Under the pieces are notes generated by a model. The model ran no database searches. It had not been told where the DNA came from and saw nothing but the letters and a program-made list of their open reading frames with translations. Made by a program: the position numbers and the translations under genes. From a virus, in the IMG/VR virus record IMGVR_UViG_3300005590_000069, positions 1 through 25,516 of that record: a stretch of 25,516 nucleotides of DNA. The stretch is one strand, 5' to 3'. Below are positions 11,899-19,682 of the stretch, piece after piece; the stretch's first letter is position 1; the number at the start of each line of letters is the position of its first letter.

Positions 11899-12489
11899 CT
11901 ATTCGTCGCACGTTCCGTCGTGCGAATTGACTTTGTCGAACCAGTATTGAACCGCGCCTACCGTATTAACCACCTCATATATCCAGACGGGCACATCATA
12001 CTTATGCGTGTTGTCCGTGCCCGCGCCGCCGATGGGGCGTAACGCAAAGCCGTCCGGGTAATCGTCCCCCTGTACGTCCACGCCCGCCTGGTACTGGGCA
12101 TTATTGAAAACCTCATACATGTTTAACAAATAATCCTGGGATGTCGTGCCAGACCGGTAGTGCGATGGCGTCCCCATCACGTCGATCGAATCGCTCTTAA
12201 ACTCTGCCTCGGACCAGGCATACTTCCACCGGAATGCCTGGCCGGGGCTAAACGCGGCGCTGCCGGTAATGACACCCAGGAATATATCCAGCACGTCGCG
12301 TATCCCGTTGTTGTTTAGCGGGCTGGGTATGGATATCGCCGTGCCCGCCCCGGTCTGGTCCACCCCGGCAACGCCGCCGGGCGCAATCTGGCTAACCATA
12401 CCGACACGGACGCGCATCTCCTCCAGGCGCCTGGTGGTGTTGCGTATGTCCTGGCCGGGCCTAAATGGGGGGATGTTACGGTTTCTCAT
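11899..12489 (-). CDS. putative phage structural protein of unknown role
   Basis: 196 residues. N-terminus MRNRNIPPFRPGQDIRNTTR is basic, then LEEMRVRVGMVSQIAPGG and a core with FLGVITGSAAFSPGQAFRWK, YAWSEAEF, YLLNMYEVFN and VPVWIYEVVN. These features suggest a small-domain baseplate or tail-tip component. It precedes the 215-residue structural gene by 18 bases. No family recognised. Confidence 0.7.
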   Translation of the reverse strand: MRNRNIPPFRPGQDIRNTTRRLEEMRVRVGMVSQIAPGGVAGVDQTGAGTAISIPSPLNNNGIRDVLDIFLGVITGSAAFSPGQAFRWKYAWSEAEFKSDSIDVMGTPSHYRSGTTSQDYLLNMYEVFNNAQYQAGVDVQGDDYPDGFALRPIGGAGTDNTHKYDVPVWIYEVVNTVGAVQYWFDKVNSHDGTCDE

Positions 12490-12491
12490 GG

Positions 12492-13301
12492 CTATGCACT
12501 GATCGTGCTGATGGTGCTGAACGAGATTTCTTCAAACCACAGGATATCCAGCCGTGCGGTGACCTGACTCGAAACGTCGGAATAGGGCAGCCCGGACCTG
12601 TCCGTGGCCACTACCGTTACCGGGTTCCAACCCTCCGATTTGTTCTGGAACGTAAACGTGAACTTGGCACGCGTAACCTTGCCGTTGGTGTCACGAGAGA
12701 CCGGCTCCCAATCGCCGTTGGTCACCTTCCACTGCTTCTCATCCCCGGCGGTTAAAAACTGGTCTGCATTGATCTTATTCTTGAACATATCGACGTGTCT
12801 CTGGGCCTGCTTTGCGCCATCCGGTGTTGCGATCGAGACGATACCGGTCGTTGAAGACCTGGAAGCCGTCACGCTGATCCTGGCGCCCTGCTCCCGGACG
12901 CCACTGGAGTTAAGCCCGCTGTGCGGGTGCTGCAAAATGATCGGGTCGTCGTCTGGGTTTGGACCAAGTCGCTCTGAAAATACCGACTCCACGCCGCCGC
13001 CCCCACCGATAAGCTGCATCGGGTTGGGGTTCCATCGGTAGGTCAGCGTGACGCGCGATTGTGAATCGCTGATCGGCACGGCCACCCGATCTTCCAGCAG
13101 CAGGTCGGCCTGGCTTGGGTGGACATCTCCGGGCTGGGGCATCGCGTCGCCAGAGAACCCCGCACCGCTTAAAGCCTGAACCAATGTCGCGTCGTTTCCT
13201 GTCAGGCCCGATACGTAAGCGATCCGGTCCAGCTCTGTAATAAGCCCGCCACGCTCAATGACCCTGGCGCCTTCGATAATGTCGATCTTTCCCGTAGGCA
13301 T
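12492..13301 (-). CDS. putative distal tail or baseplate protein
   Basis: 269 residues directly after the tape measure (TAA followed at once by ATG). MPTGKIDIIEGARVIERGG starts a beta-rich N-terminal part; Gly-rich QLIGGGGGVE near 97-106; Arg/Ser-rich ARISVTASRSSTTGIVS; and a C-terminal beta part with RAKFTFTFQNKSEGWNPVTV. In siphoviruses the gene just after the tape measure usually encodes the distal tail protein, but I cannot match this to that fold from sequence alone. Confidence 0.65.
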   Translation of the reverse strand: MPTGKIDIIEGARVIERGGLITELDRIAYVSGLTGNDATLVQALSGAGFSGDAMPQPGDVHPSQADLLLEDRVAVPISDSQSRVTLTYRWNPNPMQLIGGGGGVESVFSERLGPNPDDDPIILQHPHSGLNSSGVREQGARISVTASRSSTTGIVSIATPDGAKQAQRHVDMFKNKINADQFLTAGDEKQWKVTNGDWEPVSRDTNGKVTRAKFTFTFQNKSEGWNPVTVVATDRSGLPYSDVSSQVTARLDILWFEEISFSTISTISA

Positions 13302-14150
13302 TTAATTCAATTCCGTAACGGGTTTTAAACCGCCACCAACAATGGCCGTACTAATCAGGTCACGCATTTCTTCAAGGACAGAAACCTCCGGCGACTTGAC
13401 GGGCAATCCCACGCCACCGGGCACCTGGAACCGTGTATTGATCTGTTCACCAAACCGACCCAACCCCGCCGATTCTTCAAGCCGTGCGTTAATGTTGTTC
13501 AGCAGCGCCTGCGCGCCACGCTCAAAGTTCACACCCACCGCCGCGATGGCGGATTCCAGGTTGCGTCGGCCCTCGGGGTCTTGGGTGGTGCGTAGCTGAT
13601 CCCTAAGCTGTCTCTCTCGATCCGCCGCACCAAACGCCAACGCCTCGAACTCTTTTCTAAAACCCGTCAGACCGATCGTCTGGCCCTGCCGAAGCACGTC
13701 GTTGAGCGCCCTCTGGCTATCGAGCCGCTGCTTGGACAGCTTGGCGGCCAGCTCAAGCTGACGGTTGGCGCGTTTCTGTAGCTCCTCCTGTTCTTTAAGC
13801 TCCTGGTTAAACCCCGTCACCTCACGCAGAAGGCCATCCAGGCCTGTGGCTAATGCGCCGATCCCGAGTGGCAGCGACTTGATCGAGGCCGCTGCGGATT
13901 CCCACTCGCCCTTAAACACCGCCGTTATCGCCGTGGCCGACTTGATACCCGCCTCGATCAAACTAAACGCCGCGAACGCCTTGAGCGCCGTCTTGGCCAC
14001 ACCCCCGATGCCCTGCTTCTCAAGCTTGTCTTCAATATTCTTGCCCGCGCGTAGCGTCTTGGATTCCGCTTCTTTAAGGCCTTTATCGAGCTTTCCGAGC
14101 CGTGCGAAGATATCGACACCGAGTTGTCCGACCGATCCAAACTGTGACAC
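13302..14150 (-). CDS. short tail tape measure protein
   Basis: 282 residues. The N-terminus (SVGQLGVDIFARLGKLDKGL, then EAESKTLRAGKNIEDKLEKQ) has the typical start of tape measure proteins. Residues 50-120 carry hydrophobic helices (AFAAFSLIEAGIKSATAITA, LGIGALATGLDGLL), then long charged helical stretches (QEELQKRANRQLELAAKLSK) likely to form coiled coils. Start is the GTG immediately after the TAG of the hidden chaperone ORF. At about 1.5 angstrom per residue it would set a tail near 42 nm, short for a siphovirus. The position after the tail chaperones supports the call. Confidence 0.8.
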   Translation of the reverse strand: MSQFGSVGQLGVDIFARLGKLDKGLKEAESKTLRAGKNIEDKLEKQGIGGVAKTALKAFAAFSLIEAGIKSATAITAVFKGEWESAAASIKSLPLGIGALATGLDGLLREVTGFNQELKEQEELQKRANRQLELAAKLSKQRLDSQRALNDVLRQGQTIGLTGFRKEFEALAFGAADRERQLRDQLRTTQDPEGRRNLESAIAAVGVNFERGAQALLNNINARLEESAGLGRFGEQINTRFQVPGGVGLPVKSPEVSVLEEMRDLISTAIVGGGLKPVTELN

Positions 14151-14309
14151 CTAGCCACACCCCCTTGCCAGGCGCAGCGCCTGGCGCTGGGGGTCGATAC
14201 CACCGTCCCGGTTGAGCTGGCGGATGTCCTCCGTGCATTCCAGGTACGCGTCCCACTGCTCTTGGTTGAGCAGCATCGGGTCCATAGATGGGTAGTAGTG
14301 ACGCAGCAT
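14151..14309 (-). CDS. second tail-assembly chaperone segment (T-like), probably made by -1 frameshift
   Basis: ATG 14309 to TAG 14153-14151, 52 residues: starts MLRHYYPSMDPMLLNQEQWD and contains LECTEDIRQLNRDGG and RQALRLARG. The same frame is open upstream to 14363. Ribosomes slipping -1 at CCCTTTA (14351-14345) in the preceding gene would enter it and make a 179-residue G-T fusion: the first 115 residues of the chaperone, a 12-residue bridge, then these 52. It lies exactly where phages of the lambda/HK97 type encode the frameshifted tail chaperone, immediately before the tape measure. Confidence 0.7.
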   Translation of the reverse strand: MLRHYYPSMDPMLLNQEQWDAYLECTEDIRQLNRDGGIDPQRQALRLARGCG

Positions 14310-14317
14310 AGCGGCCT

Positions 14318-14689
14318 CTAGGAACCAGTCTCTTGAGGGTTTTCTAAAGGGGGCTGGTCTTGATCACCGCCTTCCGGCCTGCGCACCCCTAGGTGGGCCG
14401 CGATGATCTTGTCGATCAGCTCGAACCGTTCGTCGTCGGTCAGTGTCGATTGAATCACGCCGATGGTCACCGACGTGTCGTGCTTCTTGGACGCCTGCTC
14501 CAGCGCGATATCCACGCCCTGGTAGCTGTAGCAGAACCGAACCACATCGATCTTCTCGACAAACGGACGCCGGTCGTCGGGCAGCGGCACCTTGTTCTGG
14601 ATACACGCCATATCGCTCATGTTCAGGCTGTATTCTCGGCCGTGCTTGTCCGTAACGACCCGACCCTTAAGTGCTTCTAACGATTCCAT
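14318..14689 (-). CDS. tail assembly chaperone (G-like)
   Basis: 123 residues: MESLEALKGRVVTDKHGREY, a strand-rich N-terminus, then FVEKIDVVRFCYSYQGVD and a helical LTDDERFELIDKIIAAHLGV, ending in a polar Asp/Gln/Pro tail. Small acidic protein between tail tube and tape measure, as expected for lambda gpG-type chaperones that coat the tape measure before tube polymerisation. A slippery heptamer lies 8 codons before the stop. Two layers of evidence (position and frameshift) support the call better than similarity does. Confidence 0.7.
   Translation of the reverse strand: MESLEALKGRVVTDKHGREYSLNMSDMACIQNKVPLPDDRRPFVEKIDVVRFCYSYQGVDIALEQASKKHDTSVTIGVIQSTLTDDERFELIDKIIAAHLGVRRPEGGDQDQPPLENPQETGS
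14345..14351 (-). promoter_or_regulatory. -1 programmed frameshift site CCCTTTA
   Basis: Read leftward, C-CCT-TTA fits the X-XXY-YYZ rule with zero-frame codons CCT TTA. After slipping, both tRNAs re-pair on CCC and TTT. The -1 frame continues through AGA AAA CCC and on into the 52-codon ORF. No downstream stem or pseudoknot was worked out. Confidence 0.7.
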
Positions 14690-14701
14690 AACGCGGCCCC
14701 T

Positions 14702-14971
14702 TTACTGGCTGTGCTTGTGGATCACCTCGAACCAAGACGGCGGCTGGGGTAACTGATCGTTGGGTATCAGGTCCACCTCACGGCTTTCGTTCTTGCACTG
14801 GTTGATATAACCGGCGACCTCATTGATCACCCGGTTCATGGCGTACTCTTTGTCGGCGTGTTCAAGCATGACACCCTCTTTGTTGGGGCAACGCAGTGTG
14901 TGAACGCCACGGTAATCGTCGTAAACGGCCCACACCTGCCAGTCATAGATCGGTGGCGTGGCTGTTACCAT
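14702..14971 (-). CDS. 89-residue tail-region protein of unknown function
   Basis: Starts MVTATPPIYDWQVWAVYDDY and contains GVHTLRCPNKEGVMLEHADK and an amphipathic helix with VINEVAGYINQCKNE. Its ATG overlaps the TAA of the tail tube gene by 7 bases, showing it is co-translated. Lies between tail tube and chaperone genes; it may be another small tail assembly factor. Unrecognised. Confidence 0.7.
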   Translation of the reverse strand: MVTATPPIYDWQVWAVYDDYRGVHTLRCPNKEGVMLEHADKEYAMNRVINEVAGYINQCKNESREVDLIPNDQLPQPPSWFEVIHKHSQ

Positions 14972-15357
14972 GTCTGTGTGATCGCCCCGCTAGACAAGAA
15001 GCTGAGCGTGATATCGTGCTTCGCATCAAACGGTCGGTTGTGTGCGATGTTGTTGACCACGGCGGTGCATGAATAGGCCTTGCCCGTATCGGACGTAAGC
15101 GTGGTTGTGACTTTGGCCGCGTCGGGGTCTGGCGTTGCCGTGAATACCGCCGAGGGCACCGGCGACGTTCCGTCGTCCGCCGTCCCGGATATCGTCCCGT
15201 CCATACTGACGGTCGTGGCCTCACGGACCAGATATCCGGCGTCGTCAAATCCCGACGTGTCGGTCGTGCCGATGACGATGTTGGCCGTCCAACCGCTGGC
15301 CTTGATCCCAAACCCGGTGGCGACCGCCACGCCGCCTATACCCTGAATCGTTGCCAT
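14965..15357 (-). CDS. tail tube (major tail) protein
   Basis: 130 residues, beta-rich with few helices: MATIQGIGGVAVATGFGIKA, STVSMDGTISGTADDG-like strands, then KVTTTLTSDTGKAYSCTAVV. The length, alternating strands and position just after the DUF3168-like terminator and before chaperone genes match tail tube proteins of siphoviruses. No specific subfamily can be assigned by eye. Expected to stack as hexamers around the tape measure. Confidence 0.65.
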   Translation of the reverse strand: MATIQGIGGVAVATGFGIKASGWTANIVIGTTDTSGFDDAGYLVREATTVSMDGTISGTADDGTSPVPSAVFTATPDPDAAKVTTTLTSDTGKAYSCTAVVNNIAHNRPFDAKHDITLSFLSSGAITQTW

Positions 15358-15372
15358 AACAAAACTCCTAAG

Positions 15373-15777
15373 TTACGCGCTGGCCCAAATACGCCAGCGG
15401 CTCAATATCCTGATCGCGTCTTCTTCCGTGGTGGGCACGCCACGGTCCAGGTTGAACGCCTGCGTTCCGGTAAAGCCCGTGATGGTGACGGCCTGGCCGT
15501 CGAGTACCGTGTATAGCTTGTCGTTGATATCACTCAACGCGTCATAGCCCGCGCCGATCGCGCCCCACAGATCGATCTGCACCGTCGACTCGATATCGTT
15601 CACGTTGCCGCCGTAACGGAACGGCGGGTCGTCGATGACGTTAACCACGCAGTGTGGCAATACCTCATCCTGGTCGGCTTGAAGAAAACTGATCCTGCCG
15701 CCTATATCGTCGTAGAACGATCCCGACGTCTGATCGGTGGTCAATAGCGTGTACAGCCCGTCTGTCATGACACTCAT
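15373..15777 (-). CDS. tail terminator protein, DUF3168-like
   Basis: 134 residues: MSVMTDGLYTLLTTDQTSGS, then FYDDIGGRISFLQADQDEVL and PHCVVNVIDDPPF, STVQIDLWG, and IRILSRWRIWA at the end. These follow the DUF3168 pattern (short helical start, 'P...V..D', 'VQIDLW', C-terminal strand), which belongs to the tail completion/terminator family closing the tube at the head. Overlaps the HK97-gp10-like gene by 4 bases. Confidence 0.75.
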   Translation of the reverse strand: MSVMTDGLYTLLTTDQTSGSFYDDIGGRISFLQADQDEVLPHCVVNVIDDPPFRYGGNVNDIESTVQIDLWGAIGAGYDALSDINDKLYTVLDGQAVTITGFTGTQAFNLDRGVPTTEEDAIRILSRWRIWASA

Positions 15778-16220
15778 TGCGCCAGCCCCCTGATGCGCGA
15801 AATCGCTAACCTAATGGCCTGATCGATCCGTTTCAACGCACTGGGCCGTGCCTGGTTCAATGACCGGTTGAGCCACGGGCGCGGCGCGATATTGCGTGTG
15901 CCGAACTCCATCCAACGCCCGTAGGGCTGATCGGTTCCGATACGAACACGCAGCTCATTGCTGGCTTGCGTGAGCTGTCTGTCGTCGATCTGAACACTTC
16001 TGCCCAGATTGCCCGTGTCTTTGGCGGGCGGGTTGCCCGGCAGCGACGCGACGTGGACACGACCGCCACGCTTGACGTACACGCGGCCACGTCCCTCTCG
16101 GTTGAGCGTGCGCTGCGCCTCGGACTGCACCTCGATCGCCGCGCCAGACAATCCCTGGCGCGCAGCCTGCTTGATGATCTCGACGGCCTGCGGGCCGCGC
16201 CAATCAAGAATCGCCATCAC
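15774..16220 (-). CDS. HK97 gp10-like head-tail joining protein
   Basis: 148 residues. IIKQAARQGLSGAAIEVQSE helix, a central HVASLPGNPPAKDTGNLGRS segment, then LRVRIGTDQPYGRWMEFGTR followed by NIAPRPWLNRSLNQ. The 'G...P...TG.L..S', 'YA..ME.GT', 'aRPWL' arrangement is the hallmark of the gp10 family (PF04883), which joins head and tail. Overlaps both neighbours by 4 bases. Confidence 0.85.
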   Translation of the reverse strand: MMAILDWRGPQAVEIIKQAARQGLSGAAIEVQSEAQRTLNREGRGRVYVKRGGRVHVASLPGNPPAKDTGNLGRSVQIDDRQLTQASNELRVRIGTDQPYGRWMEFGTRNIAPRPWLNRSLNQARPSALKRIDQAIRLAISRIRGLAQ

Positions 16221-16576
16221 TGGGTCTCCTGGCAGATCAGCCTAAGCACCACGCCCGCAAGCTGGGCGTTCTTGGTCTCCTGGACATCCAGCGTCCTGCT
16301 GGTCGTAACGCCGCTGGTCTTGTCGGTGAACACAACGCGGTCTTTGGCCTGGATATCCACGCCCGGCGCCGTGAACACGCGCCACATGTTTCGGGTCGAT
16401 TCGCGTCCGTACCGGATCGCCTCCGAACCGCTCATGGGCTGGAAACGGCCCTTGAGGTTGGATAGGTGCGCAGCCCAGGAATCTGCGGGCGACCCGCTCG
16501 AATCCTTGGTGGGCGTGTTGCGTTCAACGCTAAACACCGTGCCGAAAAGATGGGTCGGTGGTGAAATCGCCATCAC
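16217..16576 (-). CDS. head closure protein (SPP1 gp16-like, head-tail joining)
   Basis: 119 residues: a typical small beta-barrel start (LFGTVFSVERNTPTKDSSGS), WAAHLSNLKGRFQPMSGSEA, then RVFTAPGVDIQAKDRVVFTD and an end in VVLRLICQETQ. The sequence of barrel strands with 'R..P.sG.E' and 'DI..kDRV' fits the phage head-tail joining family that caps the connector. Position between gp6-like and gp10-like genes supports it. Confidence 0.8.
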   Translation of the reverse strand: MMAISPPTHLFGTVFSVERNTPTKDSSGSPADSWAAHLSNLKGRFQPMSGSEAIRYGRESTRNMWRVFTAPGVDIQAKDRVVFTDKTSGVTTSRTLDVQETKNAQLAGVVLRLICQETQ

Positions 16577-17466
16577 GCCGCACCCCCTACCGCAAGGTCC
16601 GTGTACGGCATGAGTAATTCTCGGTACTCGTCGCCGATCTGGACCCCCGACGCTAATGAGTACGAATAATCACCCAGGCTCTCGCTGGCGAGGCTGCGGT
16701 TTAGGGGCTTGGACTTGTACGCCTGCGAAACCAATTCATTGGCCAGCCATACGATCTGCGCCGGTATCGTCTCAAACCCGCAACGCGCCTCAACAAGGAA
16801 GCCCTGGAACGATGATGTGAGGTTTTTAGAGCCCAAATCAAACCCAACCGCCTGGTCGTGGACCAGCCGCACCCGACCGGTGTCGTAGTCGATACGGTAA
16901 TTGCTGTCATCCTGATCGGGGTAGGTGAAATTCACAGTTCGTGACTTGGCGTCAACACCCCCGGTGGGATGCAGGTCGGCCGACGGCGTGTCCTGGACCA
17001 GCGTGCCGGTCCACCCGCTGACCGCCGTAACCGCCGTAGCCATCGCCGAAGCCGATCCGTTGGACGCCACCGTCAACTCATTGGTGGTTCGTGCGCCCGA
17101 CGAGTCATAGCTGACCAGACGGATACCCCCCGTGTTGCCCTCGGAGTCGCGGTACACCTGCGCGGTGGCGCGGATGGCCGATCCGCTGTACGAGACGCTC
17201 AGCGCGTCCTGGGCGCCGTGGGCGATCCTGTTGACGTATATCACCGGGTATTGTGGGATTAATAGCGTCCGGCTGTGCTTCATGGTCAGCCAGAACCGCC
17301 AGTCGCGGGCCTTGAACTTGCGGCCGTTGGCCAGGTCTTCGATCCGGCCCGAGAGCTGATTGATCAGCGTGATCAGCAGCGCGTCGTCATCGTGGCCCGA
17401 AACGCCGATGTGGCGCTTGACGCTGTCGAGCGTGGTCAATGCGTTGGCATCTACCTCAAACGCCAT
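16573..17466 (-). CDS. gp6-like head-tail connector (adaptor), with a large insertion
   Basis: 297 residues. TTLDSVKRHIGVSGHDDDAL at 11-30, then LITLINQLSGRIEDLANGRK, is the standard start of gp6-like adaptors (helix bundle with 'D....L..LI...S..IE...GR'). The end, CGFETIPAQIVWLANELVSQ followed by SYSLASGVQ, is also typical. Residues roughly 80-195 form a Thr/Ser/Asp-rich beta insert (RLVSYDSSGARTTNEL, VTAVSGWTGTLVQ) that makes the protein much longer than usual (about 100-200). The insert may be a surface domain on the neck. Confidence 0.8.
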   Translation of the reverse strand: MAFEVDANALTTLDSVKRHIGVSGHDDDALLITLINQLSGRIEDLANGRKFKARDWRFWLTMKHSRTLLIPQYPVIYVNRIAHGAQDALSVSYSGSAIRATAQVYRDSEGNTGGIRLVSYDSSGARTTNELTVASNGSASAMATAVTAVSGWTGTLVQDTPSADLHPTGGVDAKSRTVNFTYPDQDDSNYRIDYDTGRVRLVHDQAVGFDLGSKNLTSSFQGFLVEARCGFETIPAQIVWLANELVSQAYKSKPLNRSLASESLGDYSYSLASGVQIGDEYRELLMPYTDLAVGGAA

Positions 17467-17473
17467 GGGTCAC

Positions 17474-17656
17474 CTACTTGGTTTGGACTACGGGTTTATT
17501 GGATGCCCTGCGACGCTTCTTGGGACGCAGCATCTTGTCTCGGCCTACGGGTTCGGCGAATCCGCCTCGCACCACGGCCAGGCCCTCGTCGTCGGGCAGT
17601 TCCGCGATATCGCCTATAGCGTAACCCGAATACTGCGATGTAAACCTGACGCGCAT
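17474..17656 (-). CDS. 60-residue neck-region protein
   Basis: ATG 17656 is preferred over an in-frame GTG at 17668 that lies within the upstream hairpin. MRVRFTSQYSGYAIGDIAEL starts a small SH3-like strand-rich segment (YAIGDIAELPDDEGLAVVRG), followed by a very basic end (LRPKKRRRASNK). Similar short proteins between the capsid and gp6 genes are seen in many HK97-type phages. The start codon follows a terminator's T-run directly. Confidence 0.65.
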   Translation of the reverse strand: MRVRFTSQYSGYAIGDIAELPDDEGLAVVRGGFAEPVGRDKMLRPKKRRRASNKPVVQTK

Positions 17657-17684
17657 AAAAACCCGCACCCGCGTTAACGGGTGC
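17657..17684 (-). terminator. intrinsic terminator/attenuator between capsid and neck genes
   Basis: Leftward: GCACCCG, loop TTAACG, CGGGTGC (7-bp stem at 17684-17665), then GGG and TTTTT (17661-17657) followed at once by the ATG of the next gene. It would lower expression of downstream genes compared with capsid, and may also mask the next start. Confidence 0.7.
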
Positions 17685-17693
17685 CGGTTGGTT

Positions 17694-18146
17694 TTAGTTA
17701 ACGATCTCGTCGACAGTCGACAGGTCGTTGTCGCTGGCCGGTGCGAACCGTGGGTTGAGGCCCAACAGGATCGCGCTCGAATCGCTGGTCGCGACAGCCG
17801 TGGTCAGCACGATCGCTACGTGCGTAAAACCGCCGTCCACGTCCAGCTCCTCGGCCCGGACATTGATCAAGGCCTGCTTGTCGTCGTCGGACCCGGCCTC
17901 CGTAAGCTGGCTGATCGCCTTGCCTGTGATGTCTTTGGCGCCGGTTCCGGACGAATCGGTTGCCTGCTGGAGCTTGGCGTCGATCGTGCCGCTCGAACCC
18001 AGCACACCGACCTGGACAATACCCAGGAGGCTTTCGAACTGGGACGCATCGCCCCAGTCGGACGTCAGCGCCCCGGCGGCGTTGGCGTCCGGGTCGATAG
18101 AACCCAAGACCGCCACTTTCTCAGAAGGTAATGTATTAACTGACAT
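17694..18146 (-). CDS. putative head decoration or capsid-associated protein
   Basis: 150 residues, start ATG behind GGAGA. MSVNTLPSEKVAVLGSIDPD, then SDWGDASQFESLLGIVQVGV, TIDAKLQQATDSSGTGAKDI and KQALINVRAEELDVDGG-type strands. The compact beta-rich layout with 'IDAKLQQATDSSGT' is one I have met in phage head genes next to capsid proteins. It lies between the capsid gene and a terminator, so is made at capsid level. Decoration is inference; the exact role is not proven. Confidence 0.65.
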   Translation of the reverse strand: MSVNTLPSEKVAVLGSIDPDANAAGALTSDWGDASQFESLLGIVQVGVLGSSGTIDAKLQQATDSSGTGAKDITGKAISQLTEAGSDDDKQALINVRAEELDVDGGFTHVAIVLTTAVATSDSSAILLGLNPRFAPASDNDLSTVDEIVN

Positions 18147-18186
18147 GGTGATGTCTCCATGAAAAACGTTTAAGAATGAACAGAAA

Positions 18187-19557
18187 CTACGCCCGTGCGG
18201 CCAGATTCACGAACGGCGACAGGTTGTTCGAGCCGTTGTTTGGCGTGATGGACGAACTGAGCCACGGCTGCCCGTCGACACGGAATACGGCCTTGAAAGC
18301 CGTCATGTCGTAATCGAAGAACAGGTGGATGCTGGTCTGGTTGATGATGTCCTTTTTGATCGTGGCGTAAGACGCCATGTCCGCGAAATAGATATCACCT
18401 GCGTCGCCTACCGTCTTGGCGGTCTGCGACAGGATCACCGGCCGTCCGAACAGCATTCCGCCCGGCGCGTTCGTTAATCCGGTCGACGGCGGTGTCCATA
18501 TCGGTTGGTTACCCAGCGTCATCGTGATCAACTGAGGAAACACGTCGTTGTTGGCGATCCAGACGGCCGTGCCGATACCCGATGCGGGCACGCGTGCGTA
18601 CATCTTGGCTACGTTGGCCGCGACGACCGTATCGGCCGTCTGGCTCGTTTCCTTAGCCACCGTCACCAGCGCGCTGGAATTGGCAATACCCAACGGCTGG
18701 CCCGCGCCTGTGCCGTTGATAATCGCATCGTTAGTCTTCCACCGGATCGACCGAGCCGTCGCATTGGTGATAAACGCCTCAAGGGTAGAGGTGTCGCTCA
18801 GCAACTCGTCGGTCATCGGAACCAACGCGATCAGCTTGTTCAGACGTAGCGTGCGCTGCTTGAGTACGGGCTTGGTCTGCGTAGCCTGGTCGCCCTCGCC
18901 TTCCCAGAAGCAACGAACACCGTTGGAGCCCCAGGGGGTGGTCTCGTCCGCCGGGAACGTCATGCTGTTGCCTTGAACGGGCATCTCGTCCGTCAGAGGT
19001 AACAGCGCGTCGCCCTCAAGAGAATGCTCACGGATCTGGTCGCTAAACTCCGGCGGGACCAGGAACCCGCCGTCGGCACCCACGCCCTCGGATGCGTAGG
19101 TCGTGGGGGCTTTGGTCATCAGGCGATGGTCAAGAACCGACCCCGACTTGTTGCCCGCCTGGTACACGGCCCACGCGAACTCGCCGAAGCTCTTAAAGCC
19201 TTGCGTCCTCTTTTCGTCGTTACGGTAATCACCGCCTGTGACGACAGGGATCTTCTTACCGGTCTTGACCGACTTGATGGCCGACTGGATCTCGCGGCGG
19301 ATCATCGATTGTAGGCTGGCCTGCGTCACATCGGCGGGCTGATCCTGGGGCGTTTCCTGGGCCTCGGGATCGGCAGGCGCTCCGACCAGGATGATCTGCT
19401 CGATCTCTACCGGCGATCCGTCCTCATTCACGACTGGGACTTCTTCTTCCTCGCCCTGCTTCAGAAAAGCGCCGACCTTGTTACGAAGCTCGTCTAAGTC
19501 TTTGGACTCGGCCTGCAGCTTGGGCAGGACGAACTCCATGAATTGCTTGATTTTCAT
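18187..19557 (-). CDS. HK97-type major capsid protein
   Basis: 456 residues. A helical N-terminal delta domain (MKIKQFMEFVLPKLQAESKD to about residue 100, with acidic KQGEEEEVPVV) acts as built-in scaffold and should be cut away by the adjacent protease. The capsid fold follows: GGFLVPPEFSDQIREHSLEG, MPVQGNSMTFPADETTPWGS, LNKLIALVPMTDELLSDTST, NDAIINGTGAGQPLGIANSS, and P/A-domain end with MASYATIKKDIINQ and a final AVFRVDGQPWLS. Starts after a 143-base gap that carries its own promoter. Confidence 0.95.
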   Translation of the reverse strand: MKIKQFMEFVLPKLQAESKDLDELRNKVGAFLKQGEEEEVPVVNEDGSPVEIEQIILVGAPADPEAQETPQDQPADVTQASLQSMIRREIQSAIKSVKTGKKIPVVTGGDYRNDEKRTQGFKSFGEFAWAVYQAGNKSGSVLDHRLMTKAPTTYASEGVGADGGFLVPPEFSDQIREHSLEGDALLPLTDEMPVQGNSMTFPADETTPWGSNGVRCFWEGEGDQATQTKPVLKQRTLRLNKLIALVPMTDELLSDTSTLEAFITNATARSIRWKTNDAIINGTGAGQPLGIANSSALVTVAKETSQTADTVVAANVAKMYARVPASGIGTAVWIANNDVFPQLITMTLGNQPIWTPPSTGLTNAPGGMLFGRPVILSQTAKTVGDAGDIYFADMASYATIKKDIINQTSIHLFFDYDMTAFKAVFRVDGQPWLSSSITPNNGSNNLSPFVNLAARA

Positions 19558-19586
19558 TTCCAGAACCTTCGATAGGTACAGTGATA

Positions 19587-19654
19587 AAGCTCACGTCTTG
19601 AGCTTGTCGCTGCCTATCCGGCTCCGGCGATTAAGAAATGCGCCTATCCGGCTC
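19587..19654 (-). promoter_or_regulatory. capsid leader: hairpin and 30-base-spaced direct repeat
   Basis: A perfect hairpin AAGCTCA-AGACG-TGAGCTT (19605-19587) and a 13-base direct repeat (plus-strand GCCTATCCGGCTC at 19612-19624 and again at 19642-19654) sit in the 5' leader of the capsid mRNA. Possible mRNA stability or protein-binding signals. Confidence 0.45.
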
Positions 19655-19682
19655 TGGCCGCTGGGCCTGACGATTCATCCAT

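Noticed and set aside
14151-14203. Hairpin CCAGGCGCAGCGCCTGG as a terminator before the tape measure
   Set aside because: No T-run follows, and it lies within the coding sequence of the frameshifted chaperone ORF.
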